Notes: generated by a model from the letters alone, not told the origin. A DNA stretch of 64,000 nucleotides from Bacillus pinisoli (GCF_023036475.1 NZ_JAJQKI010000002.1:310001-374000), one strand, 5' to 3'. Shown: positions 39,259-55,948, numbered from the stretch's first letter. Program-made: numbers and translations.

Positions 39259-39367
39259 TATCATGAAAGAATAGATAAATATCATTAAATCGAAACAATA
39301 TATCAGGAATTTTTTGCTTATATCAGTAATTAGAACGATATATCAGCAAAACACCCCAATATATCAG
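39259..39367. repeat. Six phased TATCAG/TATCAT motifs
   Basis: Motifs start at 39259, 39280 (TATCAT) and 39301, 39321, 39341, 39362 (TATCAG, often inside ATATATCAG). The intervals are 21, 21, 20, 20 and 21 bp, close to two helical turns. The sequence between motifs is not conserved, so this is a series of phased sites, not a simple tandem repeat. It lies in the 321-bp gene-free spacer between the yloB terminator and the NERD gene. Confidence 0.65.
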
Positions 39368-39386
39368 GAATCTCACAAATACCATA

Positions 39387-39414
39387 CAAAAAAACCCGCC
39401 ACCAAGGCGGGTCC
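39387..39414 (-). terminator. Terminator of yloB
   Basis: On the minus strand ACCCGCC-TTGGT-GGCGGGT followed by seven T; a strong GC stem 19 bp after the yloB stop. Confidence 0.9.
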
Positions 39415-39430
39415 AAACTACATTCAACCT

Positions 39431-42115
39431 CTAAGCTCGACGCTTCTTTCCAAACAGCAACGATCCTGCTAACAGGAACGTCGGTATCGCAGACATTCCT
39501 AGGATTAACAACCAATCTCTTGGTTCAATCGCCATCGTGTGGAAGACTGGTTGAAGCGGTGGATAGTAGATTACGACTAACATCAGCAAAATGGAAGAGA
39601 TTACGGCAAATACGAGATACATATTTTCGAACGGATTGCGGTGAAAGACTGAACGATCACTTCGACAATCGAATACGTGAATTAATTGAGCCATAACTAG
39701 TGTTGCAAATGCAATGGTTTGAGCGTACATTAAGTTGCTAGGATCATTTGTATAGACAATCATAAAGGCTGCAATGGTAACTCCACCTATTAGGAAACCG
39801 CGGCTTACTATTTTCCATGCAAGTCCTCTTGCAAATACCCCTTCACGAGGATTTCGAGGTGCACGCTTCATGACGTCTCCTTCAGGCTGGTCTAAACCGA
39901 GCGCCATCGCGGGAAGACCATCTGTGACAAGATTCACCCATAAAATTTGAATAGGTACTAATGGTAAAGGAAGTGCAAGAAGCATCGCAAATAACATAAC
40001 TAGAATTTCACCGACATTTGATGCTAATAGATAACGAATGAACTTACGGATATTCTCATAAATGTTACGACCTTCTTTAATGGCTGCTTTAATTGTTGCA
40101 AAGTTATCGTCTAGCAAAACAAGGGACGATGCCTCTTTTGCCACGTCAGTACCGGTGATCCCCATGGCAATTCCAATATCGGATGCTTTAATTGCTGGTG
40201 CATCGTTCACTCCGTCTCCTGTCATGGCAACGATATGACCATTGTTTTGGAGCGCCTTCACAATCTTTAGTTTATGTTCAGGTGAAACGCGAGCAAATAC
40301 ATAGACATCTTCTACAATGTCTTCTAACTCTTCTACTGACATATTCGCTAATTCGCTACCTTGGACAACCTTTCCACCTTCAGGTAAGATTCCAAGCTGT
40401 TGTGCGATTGCTTTTGCTGTAATGATGTGATCTCCTGTGATCATAACTGTTCGAATTCCGGCTTCTTTACATTCTTGGACAGCCAATTTCACTTCTGGTC
40501 TCGGTGGGTCGATCATACCTTGAAGTCCGATAAAAATTAGGCCTTTTTCCGCATCAATTTCATTGTAGACCGTTTCTGAAGGACCAAGTGCCTTAAAGGC
40601 CACCGCAATTGTTCTTAACGCTTGCCCACCTAAATCAGTGATTGCCCCCTCGACTTCTTCCTTTAATCTTGGTGAAAGAAATTGCTGTTTTTGGTCCCAT
40701 AAAATGGACTCACTGCTTTGAATCAGAACATCAGGTGCGCCTTTTGTTACAACAAAACGTTTACCATTTGTATCACGGACCACTACAGACATCATTTTAC
40801 GATTAGAATCAAAAGGGAATTCTTTTTCAATAATAAATTGTTCTTGAAGTAATGATCTAGAGAGACCCGCTTTCATTGCCGAAACAACGAGAGCCCCTTC
40901 CGTTGGATCACCATCTAACACATACTCTTTTTTCTTTTGCTTTAATTCTGCGTTGTTACATAATAAGCCAAAGGTTAACAGCTGATGAAGTGATTTTACA
41001 TCTTTTGGTTGAATGACTTCTTCACCATCATAAAAGCGACCATCGGGTTCATATCCAGTACCAGAAACAGTCCAAGTTTTGCCCCCTGACCATACATGAG
41101 TAACGGTCATTTTATTTTGCGTCATTGTCCCTGTTTTGTCTGAACAAATAACGGAGGCACAGCCTAATGTTTCAACAGCTGGAAGTTTCCGAACAATGGC
41201 ATTGTTTTTGATCATCCTTTGCACACCAAGTGATAAGGCAACCGTTACAATAGCAGGCAGCCCTTCCGGAATAGCTGCGACAGCCAATGATACCCCTGCC
41301 AAGAACATACTATACACATCGTGACCTTGAAGTACACCAAGTAAAACCACAATAGCTGTTAAGAAAAGCGCAACTGTAATTAAAATTTTGCCAAGCTGTT
41401 CTAATTTACGTTGTAGTGGTGTTACCATCGTTTCAGCAGACTGTAGTAAATCAGCTATTTGCCCCATTGCCGTATTCATACCAGTTCCCACTACTACTCC
41501 GACACCTGATCCTCTAGTAACCATAGTTCCCATAAAAGCCATATTTTCTTGATCACCAAGTCCTACATCTTGCCCTTGAATCGGATTTGTTCTCTTTTGT
41601 ACGGGTAAAGATTCCCCTGTTAGTGCTGATTCCTCAATTTCTAAACTGCTTGTTTCTACGATTCGAATATCTGCACTTATTCGGTCACCTGATGTGAATT
41701 TGACGACATCACCGACAACAAGTTCAGCTGAAGCAGTCTTTACCCAATTACCATCCCGTTTTACCATTACCTGTGGGGCCGATAACTCCTTTAGCGCATC
41801 TAGAGACTTTTCAGCTTTGCGCTCTTGGAAGAATCCTAGAAATCCATTAATGATAATAATCGCAATGATTGCAATGGCATCAATGTATTCTCCCAACAAT
41901 CCCGAAATAAGGGTAGCAGCTAATAATACTAGAACCATAAAATCCTTAAACTGTGCTAGAAAAAGTAAAAACATATTTGGTTTTTCAGCTTCCTGAAGCT
42001 CATTATAACCAAACTTTTGAAGGCGATTTTTGACCTCTTTGTCCGATAATCCTTTCTCAAAATCTGTATTTACTTGCTTTTCTACATCTTCTGTTCGTAG
42101 CTCATACCACTTCAT
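39431..42115 (-). CDS. yloB: P-type Ca2+-transporting ATPase (YloB)
   Basis: SERCA-like ATPase that exports or sequesters Ca2+ at the cytoplasmic membrane. The 894-residue protein has an N-terminal cation-ATPase region, the dephosphorylation loop LTGES, the phosphorylation motif SDKTGTMTQNK, the nucleotide-binding motif KGAPDVLI, and the hinge TGDGVNDAPAIK. About ten membrane segments are evident; segment 4 has the PEGLP Ca2+ site. It is monocistronic, with a strong terminator, and divergent from rqcH. Confidence 0.96.
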   Translation of the reverse strand: MKWYELRTEDVEKQVNTDFEKGLSDKEVKNRLQKFGYNELQEAEKPNMFLLFLAQFKDFMVLVLLAATLISGLLGEYIDAIAIIAIIIINGFLGFFQERKAEKSLDALKELSAPQVMVKRDGNWVKTASAELVVGDVVKFTSGDRISADIRIVETSSLEIEESALTGESLPVQKRTNPIQGQDVGLGDQENMAFMGTMVTRGSGVGVVVGTGMNTAMGQIADLLQSAETMVTPLQRKLEQLGKILITVALFLTAIVVLLGVLQGHDVYSMFLAGVSLAVAAIPEGLPAIVTVALSLGVQRMIKNNAIVRKLPAVETLGCASVICSDKTGTMTQNKMTVTHVWSGGKTWTVSGTGYEPDGRFYDGEEVIQPKDVKSLHQLLTFGLLCNNAELKQKKKEYVLDGDPTEGALVVSAMKAGLSRSLLQEQFIIEKEFPFDSNRKMMSVVVRDTNGKRFVVTKGAPDVLIQSSESILWDQKQQFLSPRLKEEVEGAITDLGGQALRTIAVAFKALGPSETVYNEIDAEKGLIFIGLQGMIDPPRPEVKLAVQECKEAGIRTVMITGDHIITAKAIAQQLGILPEGGKVVQGSELANMSVEELEDIVEDVYVFARVSPEHKLKIVKALQNNGHIVAMTGDGVNDAPAIKASDIGIAMGITGTDVAKEASSLVLLDDNFATIKAAIKEGRNIYENIRKFIRYLLASNVGEILVMLFAMLLALPLPLVPIQILWVNLVTDGLPAMALGLDQPEGDVMKRAPRNPREGVFARGLAWKIVSRGFLIGGVTIAAFMIVYTNDPSNLMYAQTIAFATLVMAQLIHVFDCRSDRSVFHRNPFENMYLVFAVISSILLMLVVIYYPPLQPVFHTMAIEPRDWLLILGMSAIPTFLLAGSLLFGKKRRA

Positions 42116-42278
42116 CTGGGAATCTCACACCTTTTCTCTGTTTAATCAAGACGTATGTTTGTCCTCTCTCATGGAAATCTTATTCAGACAAGTTGTAAAA
42201 AATGCTATACTTATAACAATTGTTCCAATTCTGGACAATAAAATAAGAAAGCTAGTGTATGGGTGAGAGGGTGTTTTT

Positions 42279-43988
42279 ATGTCATTTGATGGTGTCGTCA
42301 CAAGGGCCATTGCTGAAGAATTAAAAGAAACAATTGTAGGGGGAAGGATTTCTAAAATTTATCAACCCTATAAGCAGGAGCTATTAATTCATGTGCGTGC
42401 GGGTGGTCAAACGTATAAACTCTTACTATCTGCTAATCCTTCTTACTCCAGACTTCATTTTACAAATGAAGCCTATGATCATCCATCTGAGCCACCAATG
42501 TTCTGTATGCTTCTTAGAAAGCATCTAGAAGGAAATGTGATTACCTCAGTTCATCAGCTTGATATGGAACGAATCATTTACATAGAGACTAGAGGAAGAA
42601 ATGAATTAGGCGATGAAACAATGAAACAGTTAGTCGTTGAAATCATGGGTAAGCATAGTAACATCGTGTTAGTGGAGAAAGAGAGAAACATTATTTTAGA
42701 TAGTATTAAACATATATCACCTGCTGTTAACCGTCACAGAACGATATTGCCGGGGTATGAATATATGAGTCCACCCGCTCAGGAGAAGATTAATCCTCTT
42801 TTAGTGGATGAAGACACTTTTCTAAGAAAGTTAGATTTTAATTCCGGTAAGCTTGCTAATCAGTTAGTGGGTGCTTTCAGTGGAATCTCTCCAATCCTTG
42901 CAAATGAGATTGTCCAACTTACAGGATTAAGCGGTAAAAAGGCATTAGCACAGAACTTTTTTACTTTTATGGAGAAAATTAAAAACCAACAGTTTGTACC
43001 TAGTATTATGACTGGAAAGCAAAAAGAGAATTTTTATGTTTTTCCGCTTCAACATCTTTCTAACGAAATAAGACAATTTGCAACCCCTAGCGAAATGCTA
43101 GACCGTTTTTATTACGGAAAAGCTGAACGTGATCGTGTAAAACAGCAGGGGCATGATCTCGAACGATTCATTCGGAATGAAAAGGAAAAGAATGATAAAA
43201 AGCTTGTGAAGCTCGAAAAGACACTCGAGGATGCAGGGAAGGCTGAAGAATACCAATTATATGGTGAGCTTTTGACAGCAAATATGTATAGGCTTGAAAA
43301 GGGGATGAAAATGATTGAGGTTGAAAACTATTATGATGAACATAATAGTACCATTCAAATTACCCTCAACCCTTTAAAGACACCTTCAGAAAATGCTCAA
43401 AGCTACTACTTAAAATATCAGAAGGCTAAAAAGTCTGTACATTTTGTGTTAGAACAAATTGAAAAAGCCAAAGAGGAAGTTTCTTATTTCAATTCCTTGC
43501 TTCAACAAATGGAGTCTGCTTCCCCTAAGGATATTCAGGAAATACGAGAAGAACTTGTGGAAGAAGGTTATGTAAAGGCTAAACAAACAAAGGGTAATAA
43601 AAAGAATAAACCTCAAAAGCCGAGTTTAGAAGAATATGTATCAACTAGTGGATTATCAATTTTAGTGGGCAAAAACAATAAGCAAAATGATTATTTAACC
43701 AATAAGGTTGCCCACCGAGAAGAATGGTGGTTTCATACAAAGGATATTCCTGGCTCACATGTTGTGATTAAAAACACGGAACCAGATGAAAAAACAATTA
43801 GAGAAGCAGCCAACCTAGCTGCGTATTTTAGTAAAGCAAAAAACTCAAGCTCTGTTCCGGTAGATTATACGAAGATAAAACATGTTAAAAAACCGAGTGG
43901 ATCTAAGCCTGGATTTGTCATTTATGATCATCAACAAACAGTCTATGTTACACCAAATGAGGATTTAGTTCTACAGTTGAAAAAATAA
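42279..43988 (+). CDS. rqcH: Ribosome quality control factor RqcH (YloA, NFACT family)
   Basis: Binds stalled 50S-peptidyl-tRNA complexes and recruits tRNA-Ala to add degradation-tagging alanine tails. The 569 residues show the NFACT-N domain (1-190), helix-hairpin-helix part ([11 protein letters not shown]), long coiled coil (about 290-440) and a C-terminal NFACT-R domain with [22 protein letters not shown]. It was formerly called fibronectin-binding protein FbpA. It starts at ATG behind GGGTGAGAGGGTG. It is one of only two plus-strand genes and shares a terminator region with pyrE. Confidence 0.95.
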   Translation: MSFDGVVTRAIAEELKETIVGGRISKIYQPYKQELLIHVRAGGQTYKLLLSANPSYSRLHFTNEAYDHPSEPPMFCMLLRKHLEGNVITSVHQLDMERIIYIETRGRNELGDETMKQLVVEIMGKHSNIVLVEKERNIILDSIKHISPAVNRHRTILPGYEYMSPPAQEKINPLLVDEDTFLRKLDFNSGKLANQLVGAFSGISPILANEIVQLTGLSGKKALAQNFFTFMEKIKNQQFVPSIMTGKQKENFYVFPLQHLSNEIRQFATPSEMLDRFYYGKAERDRVKQQGHDLERFIRNEKEKNDKKLVKLEKTLEDAGKAEEYQLYGELLTANMYRLEKGMKMIEVENYYDEHNSTIQITLNPLKTPSENAQSYYLKYQKAKKSVHFVLEQIEKAKEEVSYFNSLLQQMESASPKDIQEIREELVEEGYVKAKQTKGNKKNKPQKPSLEEYVSTSGLSILVGKNNKQNDYLTNKVAHREEWWFHTKDIPGSHVVIKNTEPDEKTIREAANLAAYFSKAKNSSSVPVDYTKIKHVKKPSGSKPGFVIYDHQQTVYVTPNEDLVLQLKK

Positions 43989-44015
43989 GGATCGTCTTCT
44001 ATGACGATCCTTTTC
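43987..44015. terminator. Bidirectional terminator between rqcH and pyrE
   Basis: Stem AAGGATCGTC/GACGATCCTT with loop TTCTAT; TTTTCTC follows on the plus strand and ATTTT on the minus strand. It separates the two convergent genes. Confidence 0.85.
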
Positions 44016-44016
44016 T

Positions 44017-44645
44017 CTATGCTGTTACCCAGGATCCGTCCTGAGGATTTTGTCTCCATTGTTCAAGCTTTTGAATATCTGTTTCTGCAATCTTTCCTTC
44101 TGAAGCTGCCACTTCCGCTAAGCTTGAGAAAGTTGTAATAGAGTGCGCGGAAACCTTCACACCTTCAAAATTTTCTTTAGCCACTTTTAGTTCGTAAGAG
44201 AATATAGCAGCAATTCCTAATACTACACAGCCCTCTGCTCGTAGTGCTTCTACCGTAGCTAAAGAACTTCCTCCAGTTGAGATTAGGTCTTCAATAACAA
44301 CAACCTTCTGACCTGGCTTAATTGCTCCTTCTACCTGTTTTCCTTTACCATGACTCTTAGCTTTCCCTCTTACATAAACCATTGGAAGCTCTAGTGCATC
44401 ACTTACCCATGCGGCTGGCGCAATGCCACCTGTTGCAGTACCCGCAATCACTTCTACACCAGCAAAATGCTCTTCTATGATTTCTTGTAAGCCTTTGGCT
44501 ACGTCTTTTCGAACGTTTGGATATGACATAATTAAACGGTTATCGCAATAGATCGGTGACTTAATTCCTGATGACCATGTAAATGGATGATTAGGTTGTA
44601 ATGAAACAGCCCCAATTTCTAATAAATGTTTTGCGATTTGTATTT

Positions 44646-44649
<4 letters not shown>
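44017..44649 (-). CDS. pyrE: Orotate phosphoribosyltransferase
   Basis: Converts orotate and PRPP to OMP, the last gene of the pyr operon. The start ATG at 44647-44649 ([17 protein letters not shown]) overlaps the pyrF TGA as ATGA; a longer frame is rejected. The 210-residue protein has the PRPP loop [15 protein letters not shown] and the [15 protein letters not shown] flexible loop. Confidence 0.97.
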
Positions 44650-47045
<2,396 letters not shown>

Positions 47046-47049
<4 letters not shown>

Positions 47050-50000
47050 GCTAAGACCACCTCTTGCTTACGTGTGATTGGTTCCATTGCCTGTGCCTGG
47101 AATGTCATAGACTCTAGTACCCCTAAGATGGCATAAGCAGTATCTAATGAAGTTAAACAAGCTACTCCGTTTTCCACTGATTCGCGTCGGATTCTAAAAC
47201 CATCACGTGCAGGTTGCTTCCCTCTTGTTAGTGTATTAATGACGAATTGTGCTTCACCTTTTCTAATGACATCGATTAGATTTGGTTTTTCAGCGCCAAT
47301 TTTATTTACAACCGTTACCGGAATATTTTCTTGTTGGATAAATGCTGCAGTCCCTTCCGTTGCTAAAATATTATAGCCGATCTGGTGGAAGCGCTTCGCA
47401 ATACTTAATGCTTCTTCTTTGTCTTTGTCTGCTACTGTGAAGAGAACAGATCCATATAATGGAACAGATATCCCGGAAGCTACTAATCCTTTATATAAAG
47501 CCTTTTCAAGGGTTACATCCTTACCCATTACTTCTCCAGTTGATTTCATTTCTGGACCGAGGGTAATATCTACTCTTCTTAGTTTAGCGAATGAGAACAC
47601 TGGGGCTTTCACATAAACACCACGAGATTCTGGATGATAACCGGTTTCATAGCCTAATTGTTTTAGCGGTGTTCCCAAAATTGTCTTTGTAGCTAGATTT
47701 GCCATTGGGACTCCAGTGATCTTGCTTAAAAATGGTACAGTTCTACTTGATCTCGGGTTTACTTCTAGTACATAAACTTGATTGTCAGCAATAACAAACT
47801 GAATGTTTAATAGTCCAATAATGTTTAACCCTTTTGCAAGCTTAATTGTGTAGTCAATAATTTCTTCTCTTATTTCATTCGAAAGATTTTGTGGAGGGTA
47901 AACTGCAATAGAGTCACCCGAGTGTACACCTGCACGCTCAATATGTTCCATGATTCCAGGAATATATACTGTTTCTCCATCTGAAATGGCGTCTACTTCA
48001 ATTTCTTTACCAGTTAAGTATCGGTCGATCAAGACTGGGTGCTCTGGATTAATTTTTACTGCATTTTCCATATAGTGTAATAATTCATCTTGATGATAGA
48101 CAATCTCCATCGCTCTTCCACCAAGTACATAAGATGGTCGAACTAGAACAGGATAGCCGATCTTTTCTGCCACTAACACGGCTTGTTCTACAGACGTTGC
48201 CGTTTTCCCTTCTGGTTGCGGAATCCCTAGAGTTGAAAGAGCATGCTCAAACTTATCACGGTTTTCAGCTCGATCTAAATCTTCTAGTGATGTACCAAGA
48301 ATTTTAACACCCTTTTCAGCTAAACCAGCTGCTAGGTTGATTGCTGTTTGACCACCGAATTGAACAATCACACCTTCTGGTTGTTCAACTTCTATAACAT
48401 GCATAACATCTTCAACCGTTAGCGGCTCAAAGTAAAGCTTATCAGATGTGTTAAAGTCAGTTGAAACTGTTTCAGGGTTGTTGTTGATAATGATTGCTTC
48501 ATAGCCAGCTTCTTTAATTGCCCAAACGGAATGTACAGTCGCGTAATCGAATTCAATTCCTTGCCCGATTCGAATTGGACCAGAACCAAGTACTAATACA
48601 CTTTTCTTATTCGTTACTGCCGACTCATTTTCGTCCTCATATGTTCCGTAGTAATAAGGAGTTGAGGATTCAAATTCAGCTGCACAAGTATCTACCATTT
48701 TATAGACTGGGAACAGCTTATGTTCTTTTCTTAGTTCATAGATTTCTGTTTCTTTCATGTTCCAAAGTTTTGCAACAGCTTTATCTGAGAAGCCGATTCG
48801 CTTAGCTGTTGTTAGTAGTTCTAAATCTCCAATGTTTTCACTAAGCTGATGATCCATTTTTACGATGTTTGCAAATTTATGAAGGAAGAACAGGTCAATT
48901 TTGCTCCATTCGAAGATTTGTTCTATGGTAATCCCTCTTCTTAACGCTTCTCCTACAATAAATAAACGCTCATCATCTGCTTTTGAAATTCTTTTTTCAA
49001 TTTCCTCATCTGTTAAACTACGGAAGGCTTCTTCTGTAAAATGATAGAGTCCTACTTCTAAAGAACGAATTGCTTTTAATAGAGACTCTTCTAACGTACG
49101 ACCAATTGCCATTACTTCACCAGTCGCCTTCATTTGAGTACCAAGTTTTCGATTTGCAGACTCAAACTTATCAAATGGCCATCTTGGAATCTTTGTTACG
49201 ATATAGTCGAGTGCAGGCTCAAAGCATGCATATGTTTTACCTGTCACAGGATTCATCATTTCATCAAGTGTTAAACCAACTGCAATTTTAGCCGCAAGCT
49301 TTGCTATTGGATATCCTGTCGCTTTTGATGCTAATGCAGATGAACGGCTTACACGCGGATTTACCTCAATTACATAGTACTGAAAGCTGTCTGGATCTAA
49401 TGCAAGTTGAACGTTACATCCACCTTCAATTCCTAGGGCACGAATAATCTTTAAAGAGGCATTACGTAGTAATTGGTACTCTCGATCGCTTAAAGTTTGG
49501 CTTGGTGCGACTACAATGGAGTCACCTGTATGAACGCCAACTGGGTCAATGTTTTCCATGTTACACACGACAATGGCATGGTCACCGCTATCTCTCATTA
49601 CTTCGTATTCAATTTCTTTAAATCCAGCAATACTCTTTTCTAATAAACATTGTGTTACCGGGCTATTTTTTAAACCGCTTGTTACGATTTCAATTAATTC
49701 TTCTTCATCTTCACATATACCGCCACCAGTACCCCCTAAAGTGTAAGCAGGGCGAACAATAACTGGGTATCCAACTTCTTCAACAAATTTATAAGCTTCC
49801 TCAAGGTTATGGATAATGTCACTTTCAGGTACTGGCTGATTTAATTCATGCATTAATTGACGGAATAAGTCACGGTCTTCCGCTTGTTCAATCGCAGAAA
49901 GCTTTGTACCGAGAATCTCTACTCCACACTCTTCAAGTACACCCGCTTTTGATAAAGCAACGGCAAGGTTTAAGCCCGTTTGACCACCTAAAGTTGGAAG

Positions 50001-50258
50001 TAGAGCATCTGGGCGTTCCTTACGGATGATTTTACTCACAAACTCTACTGTTAAAGGCTCAATATATACTTTGTCTGCCATTTCTGAATCTGTCATGATT
50101 GTTGCTGGGTTTGAGTTAACAAGTATTACCTTATAACCTTCTTCTTTTAAAGCTTGACATGCTTGTGTTCCGGCATAATCAAATTCTGCTGCTTGACCAA
50201 TGACGATTGGGCCTGATCCAATTACTAATATCGTTTCAATATCATGTCTTTTAGGCAT
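47046..50258 (-). CDS. carB: Carbamoyl-phosphate synthase, large subunit (pyrimidine-specific)
   Basis: Makes carbamoyl phosphate from bicarbonate, glutamine-derived ammonia and two ATP. The start ATG at 50256-50258 ([17 protein letters not shown]) follows GGGAGAGG and overlaps carA by 8 bp; the longer frame is rejected. The 1070-residue protein has two homologous ATP-grasp halves ([13 protein letters not shown] near the start, [13 protein letters not shown] near 550) and a C-terminal MGS-like allosteric domain. Also named pyrAB. Confidence 0.98.
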
Positions 50259-51341
50259 ATTGTTTAACCTCTCCCTTTTTATTGCGTTCAATTAATGCTT
50301 GAAATTCATCAAATAATTCACTTGCATCCTCCGGTCCTGGTGATGCTTCTGGATGATACTGTACAGTGAAAGCTGGATAATCAAGATGACGTAGACCTTC
50401 TACCGTCCCATCATTTAATGCAACATGCGTTACTTCTAAACGAGTGTCCACTAACGATTCTTCTTCAACCGTGTAACCGTGATTTTGAGCTGTAATGGCA
50501 ACCTTTCCAGTCGGTAAATGCTTAACTGGATGGTTTGATCCACGGTGTCCAAATTTCATTTTCTCTGTATTCGCTCCACAAGCTAGAGCAAACAGCTGAT
50601 GTCCTAAGCAAATACCGAATAATGGTACTTTTCCTAAAATTTCACGAATCATTTCGATAGCTTCTGGTACATCTTTTGGATCTCCAGGTCCATTACTTAG
50701 CATAATTCCATCTGGATTTAACTGAAGCATTTCTTTTGCCGTCGTGTTATAAGGAACTACCACTACATCACAATTACGATTATTTAGTTCACGTAGTATT
50801 CCGTGCTTCATCCCGAAATCTACTAGTACAACTCTGTCGCCTCTTCCTGGACTTGGGTAAGGGTTTGTTGTGGACACCTGTTGTACTTGATTCGTTGGAA
50901 GTACGTCGCTCTTAAGCTTTTGAACGATTTCTTCTACATTTACATCCATTGAACAGAAGGCACCTTTTAATGTTCCATATTGACGAATTATTCTCGTTAG
51001 TTTTCTAGTATCAATCCCAGATAAGCCTGGAATATTTTTTGCTTTAAAATATTCATCTAGTGTATATTCGCTTCTCCAGTTGGAAGGAAAATCACATACT
51101 TCCTTTACAATAAATCCAGATATTGCGGGAATAATAGATTCAAAGTCATCTCGGTTAATTCCATAGTTTCCGATTAACGGATAAGTAAGAGTAACAATTT
51201 GACCACAATACGAAGGATCAGACAGGATTTCCTGATAGCCAGTCATCCCAGTGTTGAATACCACTTCTCCAACTGATTGCTCTGTACTTCCAAAACCTTC
51301 TCCTACGAATACTGTTCCATCTTCTAAAATGAGCTGTCTTT

Positions 51342-51345
<4 letters not shown>
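50251..51345 (-). CDS. carA: Carbamoyl-phosphate synthase, small subunit (pyrimidine-specific)
   Basis: Glutamine amidotransferase subunit that feeds ammonia to CarB. The start ATG at 51343-51345 ([16 protein letters not shown]) follows AAAAGGAGAAGG and overlaps the pyrC TGA. The 364-residue product matches the family length and has the class I triad: Cys in [12 protein letters not shown], His and Glu in [12 protein letters not shown]. Also named pyrAA. Confidence 0.98.
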
Positions 51346-53551
<2,206 letters not shown>

Positions 53552-53575
53552 TTAACAGCACATTTTTCAAAAGTG

Positions 53576-53766
53576 GCTATTCCTGTAAAGATTGTTGCTT
53601 TCGTAAAAATCCCAAAAGCCTGATTTTTACTAGGTAGTACAGTGTCCAGTGTTTTAGTTAGAGAGACTTGCTCTTTTCTAACAATTATTACTTCGGTTTT
53701 ACGTTTTAAAAAGGCTAGGTTTTTATAAATATAGTTTGAAAAGCAACAAAGTTTTAGAAAAGATCC
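53576..53766. repeat. MITE-like intergenic element, copy B, inside the pyr operon
   Basis: About 190 bp homologous to 3483-3620: ATTGTTGCTTTCG, a GTAAAAATC/GATTTTTAC hairpin, AGTACAGTG, TTGCTCTTTTC and ACTTCGGTTTTA occur in the same order. The ends are GGCTATTCC and AGAAAAGATCC. It carries about 50 extra bp compared with copy A. It lies between attenuator 3 and the pyrB ribosome binding site, so it is transcribed as part of the pyr mRNA; the spacer 53531-53881 has no gene. Confidence 0.65.
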
Positions 53767-53773
53767 TTAAAAA

Positions 53774-53870
53774 AACACCCTTTTCTTTATGAAAAGGGTG
53801 TAAGAAAGCAGAAGGAGGGTATTAGTCCCCATTCCTTCTTTACACCCTTGCAAGCCTCTCTGGACTTAAT
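53774..53870 (-). promoter_or_regulatory. PyrR-controlled attenuator 3 (pyrP-pyrB)
   Basis: On the minus strand the PyrR-binding segment GTCCAGAGAGGCTTGCAAGG is followed by an antiterminator region and the terminator ACACCCTTTTC/GAAAAGGGTGT with seven T (53771-53801). UMP-bound PyrR would disrupt the antiterminator and stop transcription before pyrB. Confidence 0.88.
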
Positions 53871-53881
53871 TAAAAGGTGAC

Positions 53882-55186
53882 CTATTTAAGATTGTCGTTA
53901 ATATCGAACATATCTCCTGAAACATCTTCACGATCAGGTAGAATGATGTTTAAAATAATCCCTAGAATTGCTGCTAGCGCCATACCGTGTACTTCAAAGT
54001 TTTCAGATACTTTAATGATGGCTCCGCCAATTCCAATTACAAGAATAACAGAGGAGATAATTAAGTTACGGTTTTTCCCTAAATCAATTTTAGAATCTAC
54101 CATCATACGTAATCCTGATGAAGCAATGATTCCAAATAGTAGGATTGACACTCCACCCATAACAGGTGTTGGAATGGAACTGATGATTGCACTAACCTTT
54201 CCAATGAAACCAAACACGATGGCAAACACAGCTGCACCAGCTATAACAAATACAGAGAATACTTTCGTAATCGCTAATACACCGATGTTTTCACCATAAG
54301 TCGTATTCGGAGGCCCACCAAGTAGTGATGCGATGATTGTTGCCACCCCGTCACCCATAATGGAGCGGTGTAAACCTGGCTTAGCAATTAAATCTCTGTG
54401 AACAACTTTACTTAATACCATTTGATGTCCAATATGTTCAGATAACGTTACAATGGCAACTGGAACCATTAATAGTACAATATCCCACGAGAAATCTACT
54501 CCAGTATAGAAAGTAACGAAGTCTGGAATTTGAAACCATTTTGCTTGTTGAACTCCTGATAAATCAACTAATCCTACGAAGAAGGAATAAATATATCCAC
54601 CTGCAATTCCAAGTAATACGGGAATTAAGCTTAAAAATCCTTTTTTCAAATAAACTGAGAAGCTAATTGTTAAGATTAACGTCACTAATGCTGCTGAAAA
54701 ATGAAGCAATGAATATGTTCCTGGATCACCAGGATTTTCTAGCATTGCCATATTAACGGCTACACCAGCAAGACCTAATCCAATAACAATGATAACTGGA
54801 CCAACTACTACTGGTGGTAGTAATCTTATTAACCATCTGTATCCTGCGGCTTTTATAATGAGTGCTACTACTCCATATACGAGACCTGCTAAAAAGCTTC
54901 CAAGCATCGCCGCTTCTGGTCCACCAAGAGCGGTTGCTGCTATGATTGGTGCAATAAAAGCAAAGGAAGAACCTAAGTATGCTGGCACTTGACCTTTTGT
55001 AATCAGTAAAAATGCAAGTGTTCCAAGTCCGCTTGAAATCAGGGCAACTGCTGGGCTTAAGCCGGTTAAGAATGGAACTAGTACCGTTGCACCGAACATG
55101 GCAAACAGATGTTGAAAGCTTAGTGAGATCCAGCTTATTGGATTCGGTTTTTCATTTATGTCTAGTATGATGTCTTTTGATTTCAT
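53882..55186 (-). CDS. pyrP: Uracil permease
   Basis: Proton-coupled uracil importer of the UraA/NCS2 family in the cytoplasmic membrane. The 434 residues show about 14 membrane segments, the FAMFGATVLVPFLTGL start, the substrate-site GDGVATIIASLLGGPPNTTYGENIG and the late LFGIIASSGLRM. It lies between two attenuators in the pyr operon, so uptake is shut off together with synthesis when UMP is plentiful. Confidence 0.97.
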   Translation of the reverse strand: MKSKDIILDINEKPNPISWISLSFQHLFAMFGATVLVPFLTGLSPAVALISSGLGTLAFLLITKGQVPAYLGSSFAFIAPIIAATALGGPEAAMLGSFLAGLVYGVVALIIKAAGYRWLIRLLPPVVVGPVIIVIGLGLAGVAVNMAMLENPGDPGTYSLLHFSAALVTLILTISFSVYLKKGFLSLIPVLLGIAGGYIYSFFVGLVDLSGVQQAKWFQIPDFVTFYTGVDFSWDIVLLMVPVAIVTLSEHIGHQMVLSKVVHRDLIAKPGLHRSIMGDGVATIIASLLGGPPNTTYGENIGVLAITKVFSVFVIAGAAVFAIVFGFIGKVSAIISSIPTPVMGGVSILLFGIIASSGLRMMVDSKIDLGKNRNLIISSVILVIGIGGAIIKVSENFEVHGMALAAILGIILNIILPDREDVSGDMFDINDNLK

Positions 55187-55251
55187 GTATGTTTCCCCCT
55201 ATATGGTGTTACCAATATTTCTTCTCTTTTATTAAAGATATTATGCGTATA

Positions 55252-55350
55252 TAATAAAACCCCTTTGCAAATCTTACGCAAAGAGGTAGGCAGCATACAC
55301 TTATCCTAAGTAAGTATATGACCGCCCTTTGTTAGCCTCTCTGGACTCCC
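55252..55350 (-). promoter_or_regulatory. PyrR-controlled attenuator 2 (pyrR-pyrP)
   Basis: On the minus strand the PyrR site GGGAGTCCAGAGAGGCTAAC is followed by the terminator CCTCTTTGC/GCAAAGGGG with TTTTATT (55252-55286). Confidence 0.9.
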
Positions 55351-55363
55351 TTAAAAGGGCTAT

Positions 55364-55912
<549 letters not shown>

Positions 55913-55948
55913 TCACCTCTTTAGTTTTACCCTTAAAAGAAGTATAAA

